From contig JASHRK010000098.1 in assembly GCA_030037405.1 (NCBI GenBank), positions 1 to 6,865 on the forward strand: DNA of 6,865 bases. The letters run 5' to 3'. Every line of letters starts with the position of its first letter. Within the stretch, counting starts at the first letter, position 1. Source of the stretch: Acidimicrobiales bacterium (GTDB taxonomy: Bacteria > Actinomycetota > Acidimicrobiia > Acidimicrobiales > Bog-793). A program made the position numbers and the translations under genes. Positions 1 through 6,580 of this stretch are shown here, piece by piece. Under the pieces are notes generated by a model that saw only the letters and a list, made by a program, of their open reading frames with translations, had not been told where the DNA came from and did not search any database.

Positions 1-1072
1 CCACGTCGCCGCCGGCGTCGCGGCACGAGAGCACGAGATTGTCCACCGGGGGCGTGAACGTCGCACCCGAGCGCGTCGCCCCGGCGCGGTGATAGCGCAG
101 CCGGCGGAGAGACCCGTCGTCGATCCATGCCGTCGGTCCGACGGGTGCGCCGTTGTCGAACACGGACTGGTCGGCGCTCGAGGCTGACGCCAGCACCCAT
201 GGCTCGGACTCGAGCCCGTCCTCGCCCGGGTCGCTTCGAAGCATGAAGGGGAGCTCTGTCAGCCGCTCCCCGATCCGGGTGGCACCTCCCGGAGCTGAGA
301 AGACGTTGCGCCCCTCCTCGGCTTCCTTGCCGGAGAGGTCCCAGTCGAGCACGACGATCAGGTCGGCGACGGCGTCGGGCGGCAGGATGGTCTCGTAGCG
401 CCCGGGTGAGAGCTCGATCTTGCGCTCCGCCCATTCGAGGCGCCGCGCGACCCGTTCTTCGAGCACCGCCAAGTCGACGTCGTCGAACCAGTTGGTCCCG
501 ATGCCGGCCCAGGCCGATCTCGTTCCGTCCGCCGCGCGCCCCACGTGCTCCACCCGTCCCCCGGGCTGCACGAAGCGCCGGCGGACACCGGTGGAGGACG
601 CGAGATAGGTGGTGGTCACCCGGTGCGTGGCAAAACCGGCCCTCACCGTTCCCTTGTCCTCTGCCCGTCCGAAGATCTCGCCCAGGTGGTCGATGACGCC
701 TTGGAGGGTGTCTATGCCTGTCGTGCCCGGATCGTCACCGAAATCGTCGCTCGCCTCGCCGGCGACGAGCTCGAAAGCGTCGTCTGCCAGGGGAGAGCTT
801 GCGGCGTTCCGCTCGGCGAGCGCCACCAGGTCGGCTATCTCGACGGCACCGCTGCCGCTCGCCGTCCCACTCGCCACCCCGTCGCCTCTCGCGTCGAAGC
901 TGACGACCACCGTCTGGCGGTCCCTTCGCGTCCCGTTCGTCGTGACCGTGTTGTTGGCGTAACGCACCTCGGCCTCGACGGTCTCCTCCACGAGGACGAC
1001 CCTTCCTGCCCCCGAGCCACCGGCAAGAGCTCGCTCGGCGAGCTCACAGGCATCCACCATGGCGCCGCTCAT
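1..1072 (-). CDS. tldE: TldE/PmbA-type subunit of the TldD/TldE metalloprotease (3' end outside window)
   Basis: TldE is the partner of TldD in a heterodimeric protease that removes leader peptides and degrades unfolded or modified peptides in the cytoplasm; TldE itself carries no zinc site. The frame stays open for 357 codons from ATG 1072 to the left edge, so roughly the last 80-100 residues of a normal-length protein are missing. Family features seen: an N-terminal alpha/beta part with EAEVRYANNTVTT near residues 33-46, the linker LSPGRYETILPPDAVADL at about 221-238 that opens the C-terminal beta domain, and TPPVDNLVL near 340-348. No HExxxH motif is present, as expected for TldE rather than TldD. 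The ATG overlaps the tldD stop (ATGA, 1069-1072), implying translational coupling; a second in-frame ATG lies at 1060. The pairing with tldD next door makes the assignment strong. Confidence 0.9.
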   Translation of the reverse strand, partial: MSGAMVDACELAERALAGGSGAGRVVLVEETVEAEVRYANNTVTTNGTRRDRQTVVVSFDARGDGVASGTASGSGAVEIADLVALAERNAASSPLADDAFELVAGEASDDFGDDPGTTGIDTLQGVIDHLGEIFGRAEDKGTVRAGFATHRVTTTYLASSTGVRRRFVQPGGRVEHVGRAADGTRSAWAGIGTNWFDDVDLAVLEERVARRLEWAERKIELSPGRYETILPPDAVADLIVVLDWDLSGKEAEEGRNVFSAPGGATRIGERLTELPFMLRSDPGEDGLESEPWVLASASSADQSVFDNGAPVGPTAWIDDGSLRRLRYHRAGATRSGATFTPPVDNLVLSCRDAGGDV

Positions 1073-2577
1073 CGTCCCGACTCTGCTTTGGCGTTGAGGA
1101 CGTTGACCTGGCGGAAGAGGGCGGCCGGCGCCCCGTGCGACACCGGAGCGGTTTGCATCGGCTGCCCCTTCCCGCAGTTGAACGCCCCTGCCAGCAGGTA
1201 GGTGGCAGGTCCTCCGACGGCTTCCATGGAGCCCCAGAAGTCCGTCGTCTTCGACTGGTAGGCGACGTCTTTGACCTGGCCGTCGAGCCGTCCTCGACGG
1301 ATCCGGAAGAAACGCTGCCCGGTGAACTGGAAGTTGTGGCGCTGCATGTCGATGGACCAGCTCTTGTCGCCGACGATGTAGATCCCCTCGTCGACTCCTG
1401 CGACGAGGTCGTCGACGCTCGCGTCGCTTCCCGGGGCGGGCTGCAGCGACACGTTCGCCATCCGTTGCAGGGGGGTGCGCAACGGGGAATCAGCGAAGGC
1501 ACACCCGTTCGATCGACCGAACCCCATCTCGAGCGCGATCCTCCGGTCCAGCTGGTAACCGTGCAGGACGCCGTCGACGATGAGGTCGAAGGCCTGCGTC
1601 TCCACACCCTCGTCGTCGATCGCAAGCGTGGCAAGCCCATGGGGCACGGTGCGGTCGCCTGTGACGTGCATGACGCCGGAGCCGTACTCGAGGGTTCCGA
1701 GCTTGTCGAAGGTGGCGAAGGAGGTGCCGGCGAGCGACGCTTCGTAACCCATCGCCCGGTCGAGCTCGGTGGCGTGCCCGATCGACTCGTGCACCGTGAG
1801 CCAGAGGTTCGTCGGATCGATGACCAGGTCGTAGCGGGAGGGGGTGATGGAGGGAGCGGCTCGTTTCTCTGCGAGGTACTCCGGGATGCGGCTGAGCTCG
1901 CCGTCGAAGTCCCAACCGGTCCCCGTCAGGTACTCGTAGCCGCGACCGGCGGGGGGAGCGACCGTCCTCATCGTCTCGAACTCCCCGGACTCCGGGTCGA
2001 CAGAGAGCGCCTCGACGACGGGGTGGACCCTTACACGCCTTTGCAGCGCCGTCGTGCCGTTCGTGTCGGCGTAGTACTTGTCCTCAGCGACGGCGAGAAG
2101 GTTTGTGGTGACGTGATCGATACCCGGAGCAGCCAGCACGCGGTTGCTCCACTCCGAGAGGAGGGCGATCTTCTCGTCGGCCGGGACTGCCGTGGGATCG
2201 ATCTCGTAGTCCGAGACCCACTCGACGCGGCCGTGGGATGGTTCCGGGGCAAGCTCGACGCGGCGACGGAGCGCCCGGGAGGTGGTGCGGGCGGTAGCCG
2301 CCGCCTCGTCGACGAGCCCGGCAGCGGCGTCGGCGCCGAGCTCCACGCTCCCGGCGAAACCGAACGACCCTCCCGTCACGACCCGCGTGCTCGCCCCGAG
2401 GCTGACATCGTCGACGGCGGTCTCGAGATGCCCGTCCCTAAGGGCGATCATCTGGGCCCTGATCCGTTCCACCCGAACCTCGGCGTGATCGCACCCGAGG
2501 TCGCTTGCGCGTTGCAAGGCGGCCGAGGAAGTCTCCTCCAGCGGTAGGTCGAGGAAAGAGGGATCGAGCTCAGGCAT
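1069..2577 (-). CDS. tldD: TldD-type zinc metalloprotease subunit
   Basis: This is the catalytic, metal-binding half of the TldD/TldE protease, 502 residues and close to the usual family length. The zinc motif HESIGHATELD is at residues 263-273 (HExxxH with H263, E264, H268). The family's C-terminal cysteine, in the CGKGQP context, is C468 and is the expected third zinc ligand. The N-terminal segment LGCDHAEVRVERIRAQ (28-42) and the C-terminal DFWGSMEAVGG (446-455) are also typical. The start at 2577 is favoured because the ATG sits on the stop codon of the preceding gene (ATGCCTGA, 8-base overlap). No convincing Shine-Dalgarno precedes it, so translation probably depends on ribosomes finishing the upstream gene. 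The stop overlaps the tldE start by four bases. Known family roles include microcin B17 maturation and CcdA degradation in Escherichia coli; the substrate here cannot be read from the sequence. Confidence 0.95.
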   Translation of the reverse strand: MPELDPSFLDLPLEETSSAALQRASDLGCDHAEVRVERIRAQMIALRDGHLETAVDDVSLGASTRVVTGGSFGFAGSVELGADAAAGLVDEAAATARTTSRALRRRVELAPEPSHGRVEWVSDYEIDPTAVPADEKIALLSEWSNRVLAAPGIDHVTTNLLAVAEDKYYADTNGTTALQRRVRVHPVVEALSVDPESGEFETMRTVAPPAGRGYEYLTGTGWDFDGELSRIPEYLAEKRAAPSITPSRYDLVIDPTNLWLTVHESIGHATELDRAMGYEASLAGTSFATFDKLGTLEYGSGVMHVTGDRTVPHGLATLAIDDEGVETQAFDLIVDGVLHGYQLDRRIALEMGFGRSNGCAFADSPLRTPLQRMANVSLQPAPGSDASVDDLVAGVDEGIYIVGDKSWSIDMQRHNFQFTGQRFFRIRRGRLDGQVKDVAYQSKTTDFWGSMEAVGGPATYLLAGAFNCGKGQPMQTAPVSHGAPAALFRQVNVLNAKAESGR

Positions 2578-3064
2578 GAGAGGTGACCCGGCGCAGGACC
2601 GAGCGCGTGTGCGCCGTCGTGGGTTCCCCGTTCATGGCGATGTCGACTTCGGCGACGAGCATCTCCCCACCGTTGAGGTAGAGCCTCCGCGCCACTCCGC
2701 TCACCGCCTTGGACCCCGGGGTGCGGCTGATCTCCACAGACGTCACCTCGAGCCTGCATCCCACCGCATGCCCGGCAAGGGCCTCTGTGATCCCCGATGG
2801 CTCGGCGACCGTCATGTGCACAACACCGTCCTCCTTTGCGATCACGTAACCGTGCTCGCCGTGCGAGGGTACTCCCTCGGCAGTCCGCGTGGACTCGTGA
2901 AAGCTGATGAGCGGGCGCCCGTCGTGCTCGAAGGTGAGTGAGTCCAAGAAGGAGAACCCTCCCCGCCAGTAACCTTCGCCCTTTCCCTCCCATGAGCCGA
3001 GAAGCCAGCTGAGGGGCCCGATAAGAGGGTGTGGCGCGGGCGAGGCGTGCTCCGGCGGGCTCAC
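2570..3064 (-). CDS. Nitrobindin-like heme-binding beta-barrel protein (FABP-like / DUF1794 family)
   Basis: The 164-residue product matches the short lipocalin-like ten-stranded barrel family that includes bacterial and human (THAP4) nitrobindin. Members bind ferric heme and react with nitric oxide or peroxynitrite. Seen directly: the first-strand signature GSWEGKGEG at 23-31, PSHGEHGYV at 66-74, a VAEPSGITEALAG stretch at 86-98, and the C-terminal helix-strand motif EPTTAHTRSVLRRV at 147-160. H152 is the candidate proximal heme ligand by family position. GTG 3064 is chosen because it is the only usable start near the domain edge and lies 16 bases after the ATPase stop. A GAGG about 14 bases upstream is too distant to be a good ribosome site. 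The frame stays open further upstream, but only as a shadow of the ATPase gene. The stop lies inside the tldD start. Heme binding is inferred from the family. Confidence 0.85.
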   Translation of the reverse strand: MSPPEHASPAPHPLIGPLSWLLGSWEGKGEGYWRGGFSFLDSLTFEHDGRPLISFHESTRTAEGVPSHGEHGYVIAKEDGVVHMTVAEPSGITEALAGHAVGCRLEVTSVEISRTPGSKAVSGVARRLYLNGGEMLVAEVDIAMNGEPTTAHTRSVLRRVTSHA

Positions 3065-3080
3065 GCCGGCAACCGTAGCC

Positions 3081-3845
3081 TCAGCGGGCCAGGGCCTGCT
3101 CCTTGCGCACCGACACCCTTCCGCCCTTGATGATGGCGATCCTCTGGGCGCGCCGTGCGACCGAGGAGTCGTGGGTGACGATGACGAGGGTGATGCCGCG
3201 GTCGCGCCACAACCTTTCCAGGAGGGCGACGATCTCGTCGCGAGTGTCCTCGTCGAGGTTGCCGGTCGGCTCGTCGGCCAGGAGCACCTTTGGGTCCTTG
3301 ACAAGGGCCCGGGCGATGGCCACCCGTTGCTGCTGGCCGCCGGAGAGCTCTCCTGGCAGGTGCGTTGCCCGGTCTGCGAGTCCCAGCTCGTCGAGCGTCT
3401 CGAGGGCCTTCCGCGTGCGCTCGGCCTTGCCGGTGCGGAAGGGGACGAGCGCCGCCTCGACGTTCTCCTTTGCCGTGAGCGTCGGGATGAGATTGAAGGT
3501 CTGGAAGACGAAACCGAAGGCCTCGGCACGTAGCTCGGCGAGGTCGCCCTCGCCGAGAGCGCCGAGGTCGCGGCCGTCGAAGATGACCTGGCCGCTGCTC
3601 GGCCGGTCGAGGCCGCCGAGAAGGGTGAGCAGGGTCGTCTTCCCCTGTCCGGTAGGCCCCTGGATGGCGAGGAAGTCGTTCTCGCCGATGGCGAGACTGA
3701 CCCCGTCGAGAGCGCGCACGACGTTGCCCCCCCGGTCGAAGTACTTGCGAACGTCGATCAGCTGGTACATGCCTCGCGCTTTCTCTGTCGTTGGACGAAG
3801 TCGTGGTTCTGGACGTTGCTTGCCGTCGGCTGTGGGCTCGGTCAC
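3081..3845 (-). CDS. ABC transporter ATP-binding protein, MacB/LolD type
   Basis: This is the nucleotide-binding subunit of a type VII (mechanotransmission) ABC system, powering the permease encoded directly upstream. In the 254-residue product the full motif set is present: Walker A GPTGQGKTT at 63-71, Q-loop glutamine Q115 followed by TFNLIPTLTAKENV, signature LSGGQ at 167-171, Walker B VLLADEP at 187-193 with catalytic E192, and H-loop H225. The LIPTLTAKENV and DEPTGNLD segments are typical of the LolD/MacB/FtsE branch. GTG 3845 is chosen because GGAGG (3851-3855) sits five bases upstream and the start overlaps the permease stop as GTGA. ATG 3770 would give 229 residues, beginning MYQLIDVRK like most relatives, but has poorer ribosome-site spacing. 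An ATG at 3893 lies inside the permease gene and is unlikely. The chosen start adds a charged, Pro/Arg-rich tail of about 25 residues. Confidence 0.93.
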   Translation of the reverse strand: MTEPTADGKQRPEPRLRPTTEKARGMYQLIDVRKYFDRGGNVVRALDGVSLAIGENDFLAIQGPTGQGKTTLLTLLGGLDRPSSGQVIFDGRDLGALGEGDLAELRAEAFGFVFQTFNLIPTLTAKENVEAALVPFRTGKAERTRKALETLDELGLADRATHLPGELSGGQQQRVAIARALVKDPKVLLADEPTGNLDEDTRDEIVALLERLWRDRGITLVIVTHDSSVARRAQRIAIIKGGRVSVRKEQALAR

Positions 3846-5326
3846 TCGATCCTCCGTAGGGCGGCCGCCGGGCGGAGCCGAGCCGCCCGCCAACAGCCGA
3901 AGGCGCCGGCGACGACCCCTCCAGCCACGGCGAGCACGACGGCGAGGAGGATGTCGTTTCCTTGCAGCGGTGCCGTGAGATGGACGGCTACGCTCCGGGC
4001 GGCATCGCCAACACCATGGGCTGAGGGGCGATGTGACGACGCACCGGGGAAGCTGCCACCAAAGGGCGCGCCGCCCCCGCCGTTGCCGAAGTCGACCGGG
4101 CTGGCTCCCCCGCTCGTGTCGAACGACGGCCCGACGGTTGCCGACAGCTTGGGCGAGATGGCGGACACCATGCTCGACCCGCCTATCCCGAGCAAGATGC
4201 CGAGGACACCACCTCCGAGACCAAGAGCGACCCCTTCACCCATTACCTGGCTCACGATCCGCCGCGTCCGCCAACCGATCGCCTTAAGCGTGCCGAACTC
4301 ACGAACGCGCCGGGAGACGGCGGCCATCATGAGCAGCCCGGCGATGATGAACGCGACGATCAACGCTGCGAACGACAGCCACTTTCCGAGCTTCGAGGCG
4401 AGGTTCGCGGCGCTCTTGATGGACCCGCTCACCTCGTTCGCGAGGGTTGCGGAGGTGGTGACCGTCGCCTTCGGCAGAACTTTGTGCACGGCGGAGGCAA
4501 CGGTGGACACGTCGTTCGCGCTCGTGGCGCTCACGTAGATGGTCGTCACGTCGTTCTTCATCTTCGCGAGCTTCTGTGCGGTACCGAGGGGGATGTAGAC
4601 GTCCGTGGAGGAGGAGCCCGTGGAGGCGATGCCGATGACCTTCAGCTCTTTCCCGGCGACCTTGAGGTCCGATCCGACCTTGAGCTTCTCCTGGGTGGCG
4701 TAGGAAGAGCTCACTATCGCCACGTCTTTGGTGTTGTCGGCGGTCGTGAAGAACTTGCCCTTGCTGATATCACTCGAGGTGAGCGGCCCGACTCCCGACT
4801 TGGTGATCTGGATGCCGTCGACGGTGAAGGTGCCGATGTTGAAGTTGGTGTGCACGGACGAGCCCGACGAAGAACTGAAGCCGCCCGAGCTGTTGAACGA
4901 GGGGATCGTTCCCGAGAAGCTCGTGTCGGTCAGCTGCAACCCTCCGGTCGCAGCTGAGACACCGTCGAGTGAGGCGACCTTGGTCACGTCGCTTGCCGGC
5001 AGCGTCGCCTGGCCTATCTCAGCTGTGAGGCTGTTGCGCGACAGATGGGTGCCCGCCTTCGGGTGGGTGGTGCTGCTGCTCCTGCCGAAGTTGAAGTTGC
5101 CGAAGTGCTCGAAACCAGACTTCCCGGCAGCCGCCGTCTTCGTCACCGTCATGTCCGTGCCGACGCCGTACAGGGAGTGCAGCACCTTCCCCTGGGCCGC
5201 CTTGACTCCCGCCGAGGTCGCCGAGACCGTCATCACGAGCCCGATCCCGATAGCAAGGCCGATGGCGATGACGATCGCCTGCTTGCTCCGGCGACGAAGC
5301 TCGCGGCGGATATACGTGAGATACAT
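3842..5326 (-). CDS. FtsX-like ABC transporter permease with MacB-type extracytoplasmic domain
   Basis: The 494-residue membrane subunit has the four-helix plan of MacB/LolCE permeases: helix 1 at about 17-38, a long extracytoplasmic domain (about 40-315), and helices at about 316-338, 364-390 and 457-480. The motif SRRVREFGTLKAIGWRTRRI (338-357) after helix 2 is the hallmark cytoplasmic coupling region of FtsX permeases, and the end AARLRPAAALRRIE is also typical. The extracytoplasmic domain carries Ser/Thr/Gly-rich stretches. The loop between helices 3 and 4 is unusually long and rich in Gly, Ser and Pro (about 400-440). AAAGGG at 5334-5339, seven bases before ATG 5326, supports the start. 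Only one permease gene is present, so a homodimer with the downstream ATPase is likely. No MacA-type adaptor is seen. Such systems export peptides, lipoproteins or drugs, or transmit force to cell-wall enzymes; the substrate is unknown. Confidence 0.92.
   Translation of the reverse strand: MYLTYIRRELRRRSKQAIVIAIGLAIGIGLVMTVSATSAGVKAAQGKVLHSLYGVGTDMTVTKTAAAGKSGFEHFGNFNFGRSSSTTHPKAGTHLSRNSLTAEIGQATLPASDVTKVASLDGVSAATGGLQLTDTSFSGTIPSFNSSGGFSSSSGSSVHTNFNIGTFTVDGIQITKSGVGPLTSSDISKGKFFTTADNTKDVAIVSSSYATQEKLKVGSDLKVAGKELKVIGIASTGSSSTDVYIPLGTAQKLAKMKNDVTTIYVSATSANDVSTVASAVHKVLPKATVTTSATLANEVSGSIKSAANLASKLGKWLSFAALIVAFIIAGLLMMAAVSRRVREFGTLKAIGWRTRRIVSQVMGEGVALGLGGGVLGILLGIGGSSMVSAISPKLSATVGPSFDTSGGASPVDFGNGGGGAPFGGSFPGASSHRPSAHGVGDAARSVAVHLTAPLQGNDILLAVVLAVAGGVVAGAFGCWRAARLRPAAALRRIE
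3851..3855 (-). promoter_or_regulatory. Ribosome binding site deciding the GTG start of the ABC ATPase
   Basis: GGAGG on the minus strand lies five bases before GTG 3845, inside the last codons of the permease gene. It is the best Shine-Dalgarno match in the operon and favours this GTG over ATG 3770 and ATG 3893. Confidence 0.7.
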
Positions 5327-5498
5327 TTCGTAGCCCTTTCGGATCGACGTCCCGGCGGCTCACCCCACGGAAGGGACCTGACCTCATCATTGAAGCCGAC
5401 GGAACTGTGAAACTACTGGGAGCCAGTTGAGGAGTCGCTAGGCAAGGACCCTCCCTCGTACTCCGCTCCCGGGCCTCGTACCGCCCCTCCCGGGCCTC
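5327..5498 (-). other. Upstream region of the ABC/nitrobindin/tldDE operon
   Basis: This 172-bp gap separates the stop of the two-helix membrane protein gene from the permease start. It is the longest space upstream of the five-gene operon, so its promoter is expected here, though no clear -35/-10 pair can be named. It holds part of the 21-bp tandem repeat at its distal end and a small inverted repeat, ACTGG/CCAGT with a three-base loop, at 5415-5427. No Rho-independent terminator with a U-run is visible, so readthrough from the upstream gene is possible. No small peptide gene with a credible ribosome site was found. Confidence 0.5.
5334..5339 (-). promoter_or_regulatory. Ribosome binding site of the ABC permease gene
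   Basis: On the minus strand AAAGGG lies seven bases upstream of ATG 5326. It supports this start for the first gene of the operon. Confidence 0.6.
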
Positions 5499-5540
5499 CT
5501 ACCGCCCGCCCGGGGCCTCGTACCGCCCCTCCCGGGTCGG
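5465..5540. repeat. 21-bp tandem repeat, about 3.6 copies, spanning a stop codon
   Basis: Units are 5465-5485, 5486-5506 and 5507-5527, with a partial copy at 5528-5540. Each contains a CCCGGG-like core followed by GCCTCSTACCGCC on the plus strand. On the coding (minus) strand the 21 bases equal seven codons, giving heptapeptides of the type REGRYEA. The middle copy differs by one base (TAC to TAG) and supplies the stop codon of the 278-residue membrane protein at 5499-5501. Confidence 0.85.
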
Positions 5541-6335
5541 GCCATCACTGGTGTGCGGGTCGTCATCACCTGGTGTGGGGAGCACCGCGTCGAGGGGGAA
5601 CGGGTCGAGGGCAAGGACGATGCCTAGCTCGTCTCGCCACGAGCCGGTCACAAGCCCGTCCGAGGTCGTCACCTTGAGCCTCGGAATGCCCGGCTGGACG
5701 AGGGCGCGCATCGGATCGCTCGAAGTCGGCCAGGGCCTCCCGAGCGCTCTTGTGGCGAACTGCTGCACCCCGTAGAGGGCTTGGCGAGTGCAGGCTGCCA
5801 CCGCCTCCTCGGGCGTGTCGAGGCGGAACCTCTGTATCGGCAGGAGAGCGATCCCGGTCCGCTCGCCGTGAGACAGCTGGATGCAGTCCCCGTGAGGCGA
5901 GGCAACGACGTCGAACTCGGGCCCGAGCGGGCCGGCGAGGCTGCTGGCGAGCAGCCGTGCGAGCGCGACCGAGTCGACGGCGGCAACGGCGTCCTGCTCT
6001 GGGCTGACACTGACCGCACGAAGGCGTTCGCCCGGCTCTTCGCCCCTGTCGTTCGTCGCCTGGTCCGGAGTCGCCTCCAACGGGAAGGGCCGTCGCGGGA
6101 ACATCACCCAGCGAGTCAGCAAGTGGCTCAACGACATGGCGATGAAGAAACCGACCCCGAGAGCGAGCGGTACCAGCAAGGCGACGTAGGCAAGCGCGCC
6201 GAGCGACGAGCCGAGCCCGAAGTGGAGCGCCGCGACGAGGAGCGCGACGAAGGCCATGACGAACAAGGCGCGGACGAGGACGTAGGAGGAGAGGGCGCCG
6301 CCGTCGCCGGCGGCGCTCCGTCGAGCGGCGTCCAT
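5499..6335 (-). CDS. Unrecognised protein with two membrane helices and a soluble C-terminal domain
   Basis: I do not recognise this family. The 278-residue product begins with a short basic N-terminus. Two adjacent hydrophobic helices follow at about 17-42 and 45-73, then the basic segment RWVMFPRRPF (75-84), which places the remainder in the cytoplasm by the positive-inside rule. Residues about 110-255 look like a folded alpha/beta domain (for example FDVVASPHGDCIQLSHGERTG near 141-161, and GSWRDELGIVLALDPFP near 231-247). The last 25 residues are polar, probably disordered, and end in a repeat-encoded tail, REGRYEAPGGR. ATG 6335 is chosen because GAGG (6344-6347) lies eight bases upstream. 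The longer frame from 6512 would translate both 46-bp direct repeats as duplicated 15-residue segments and has no better ribosome site. The gene is divergent from the GGDEF gene; whether it joins the downstream operon is unclear. Confidence 0.75.
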   Translation of the reverse strand: MDAARRSAAGDGGALSSYVLVRALFVMAFVALLVAALHFGLGSSLGALAYVALLVPLALGVGFFIAMSLSHLLTRWVMFPRRPFPLEATPDQATNDRGEEPGERLRAVSVSPEQDAVAAVDSVALARLLASSLAGPLGPEFDVVASPHGDCIQLSHGERTGIALLPIQRFRLDTPEEAVAACTRQALYGVQQFATRALGRPWPTSSDPMRALVQPGIPRLKVTTSDGLVTGSWRDELGIVLALDPFPLDAVLPTPGDDDPHTSDGPTREGRYEAPGGR

Positions 6336-6343
6336 TCGGACAG

Positions 6344-6347
6344 CCTC
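6344..6347 (-). promoter_or_regulatory. Ribosome binding site deciding the start of the two-helix membrane protein
   Basis: GAGG on the minus strand lies eight bases before ATG 6335. It sits only two bases from the end of the nearer 46-bp direct repeat (6350), so any RNA structure of that repeat would adjoin the ribosome site. Confidence 0.5.
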
Positions 6348-6349
6348 GT

Positions 6350-6395
6350 CTCGTTTTGTGGACCTGAGTACGCGCATGCGCGGTGAAATGTCCAC
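6350..6395. repeat. 46-bp direct repeat, copy 1, with nested palindromes
   Basis: It is identical base for base to copy 2 (6431-6476). From 6358 to 6395 it is symmetrical: GTGGAC, seven bases, the perfect palindrome CGCGCATGCGCG, seven bases, GTCCAC. An eight-base CTCGTTTT flank precedes it on the plus strand. It lies 14 bp upstream of the start of the minus-strand membrane protein gene. Its nature is not known: an operator, an RNA hairpin or a dispersed REP-like element are all possible. Confidence 0.9.
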
Positions 6396-6430
6396 GTTTC
6401 GTGGGTGATGGGCGTGAGGCGCGTCTGGCC

Positions 6431-6476
6431 CTCGTTTTGTGGACCTGAGTACGCGCATGCGCGGTGAAATGTCCAC
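6431..6476. repeat. 46-bp direct repeat, copy 2, with nested palindromes
   Basis: It is a perfect copy of 6350-6395 in the same orientation, starting 81 bp further on, with a 35-bp unique stretch (6396-6430) between the copies. Identity stops sharply at both ends (6349 T against 6430 C; 6396 G against 6477 A), so the unit is well defined. Confidence 0.9.
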
Positions 6477-6543
6477 ACTCCTGTCGGCGCTCGACGAGGC
6501 GCGACCCCGCACACGCGAAGGGTACTCATGCTCCGCTCCCAGC

Positions 6544-6572
6544 TTGACATATTTATATTGAACAGATATATA
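6544..6572 (+). promoter_or_regulatory. Sigma70-type promoter for the KGDEF-protein gene, probably leaderless
   Basis: A perfect -35 hexamer TTGACA (6544-6549) is followed after 17 bases by TATATA (6567-6572), four of six matches to the -10 consensus. Expected transcription starts fall at about 6578-6581, at or next to ATG 6581, leaving no room for a ribosome site. The ten-base palindrome GATATATATC (6565-6574) covers the -10 element and could be an operator. The island is strikingly AT-rich against its surroundings. On the minus strand it also contains TATAAA (6552-6557), a possible -10 for the divergent gene, without a clear -35. Confidence 0.65.
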
Positions 6573-6580
6573 TCAGAGCT

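Noticed and set aside
1135..2547. Long plus-strand open frame of 470 codons opposite tldD
   Set aside because: It is an antisense shadow in GC-rich DNA: no recognisable domain, Arg/Val/Gly-biased composition, and it covers the strongly supported TldD gene with its zinc motif.
5019..5390. Minus-strand frame starting at 5390 as a possible small leader or precursor peptide
   Set aside because: It runs far into the permease gene in another reading frame, has Arg/His/Pro-rich shadow composition and no good ribosome site, so it is not credible as a RiPP precursor.
5465..5540. Rho-independent terminator after the membrane protein gene
   Set aside because: The GC-rich repeats can fold, but no following U-run is present on the transcribed strand, so intrinsic termination is not supported.
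6350..6476. Minimal CRISPR array (two 46-bp repeats, one 35-bp spacer)
   Set aside because: Spacer size fits, but only two repeats exist, the repeat is long with a perfect central palindrome, and no cas gene or leader is recognisable. A single spacer cannot show an array.
6350..6476. Integron attC sites or insertion-sequence inverted ends
   Set aside because: There is no GTTRRRY/RYYYAAC core pair, no transposase or integrase gene in the window, and the repeats are direct rather than inverted.
6336..6512. N-terminal extension of the membrane protein up to an ATG at 6512
   Set aside because: It would consist mainly of the direct repeats translated twice. ATG 6335 has a well-spaced GAGG and leads straight into the basic N-terminus and first helix.
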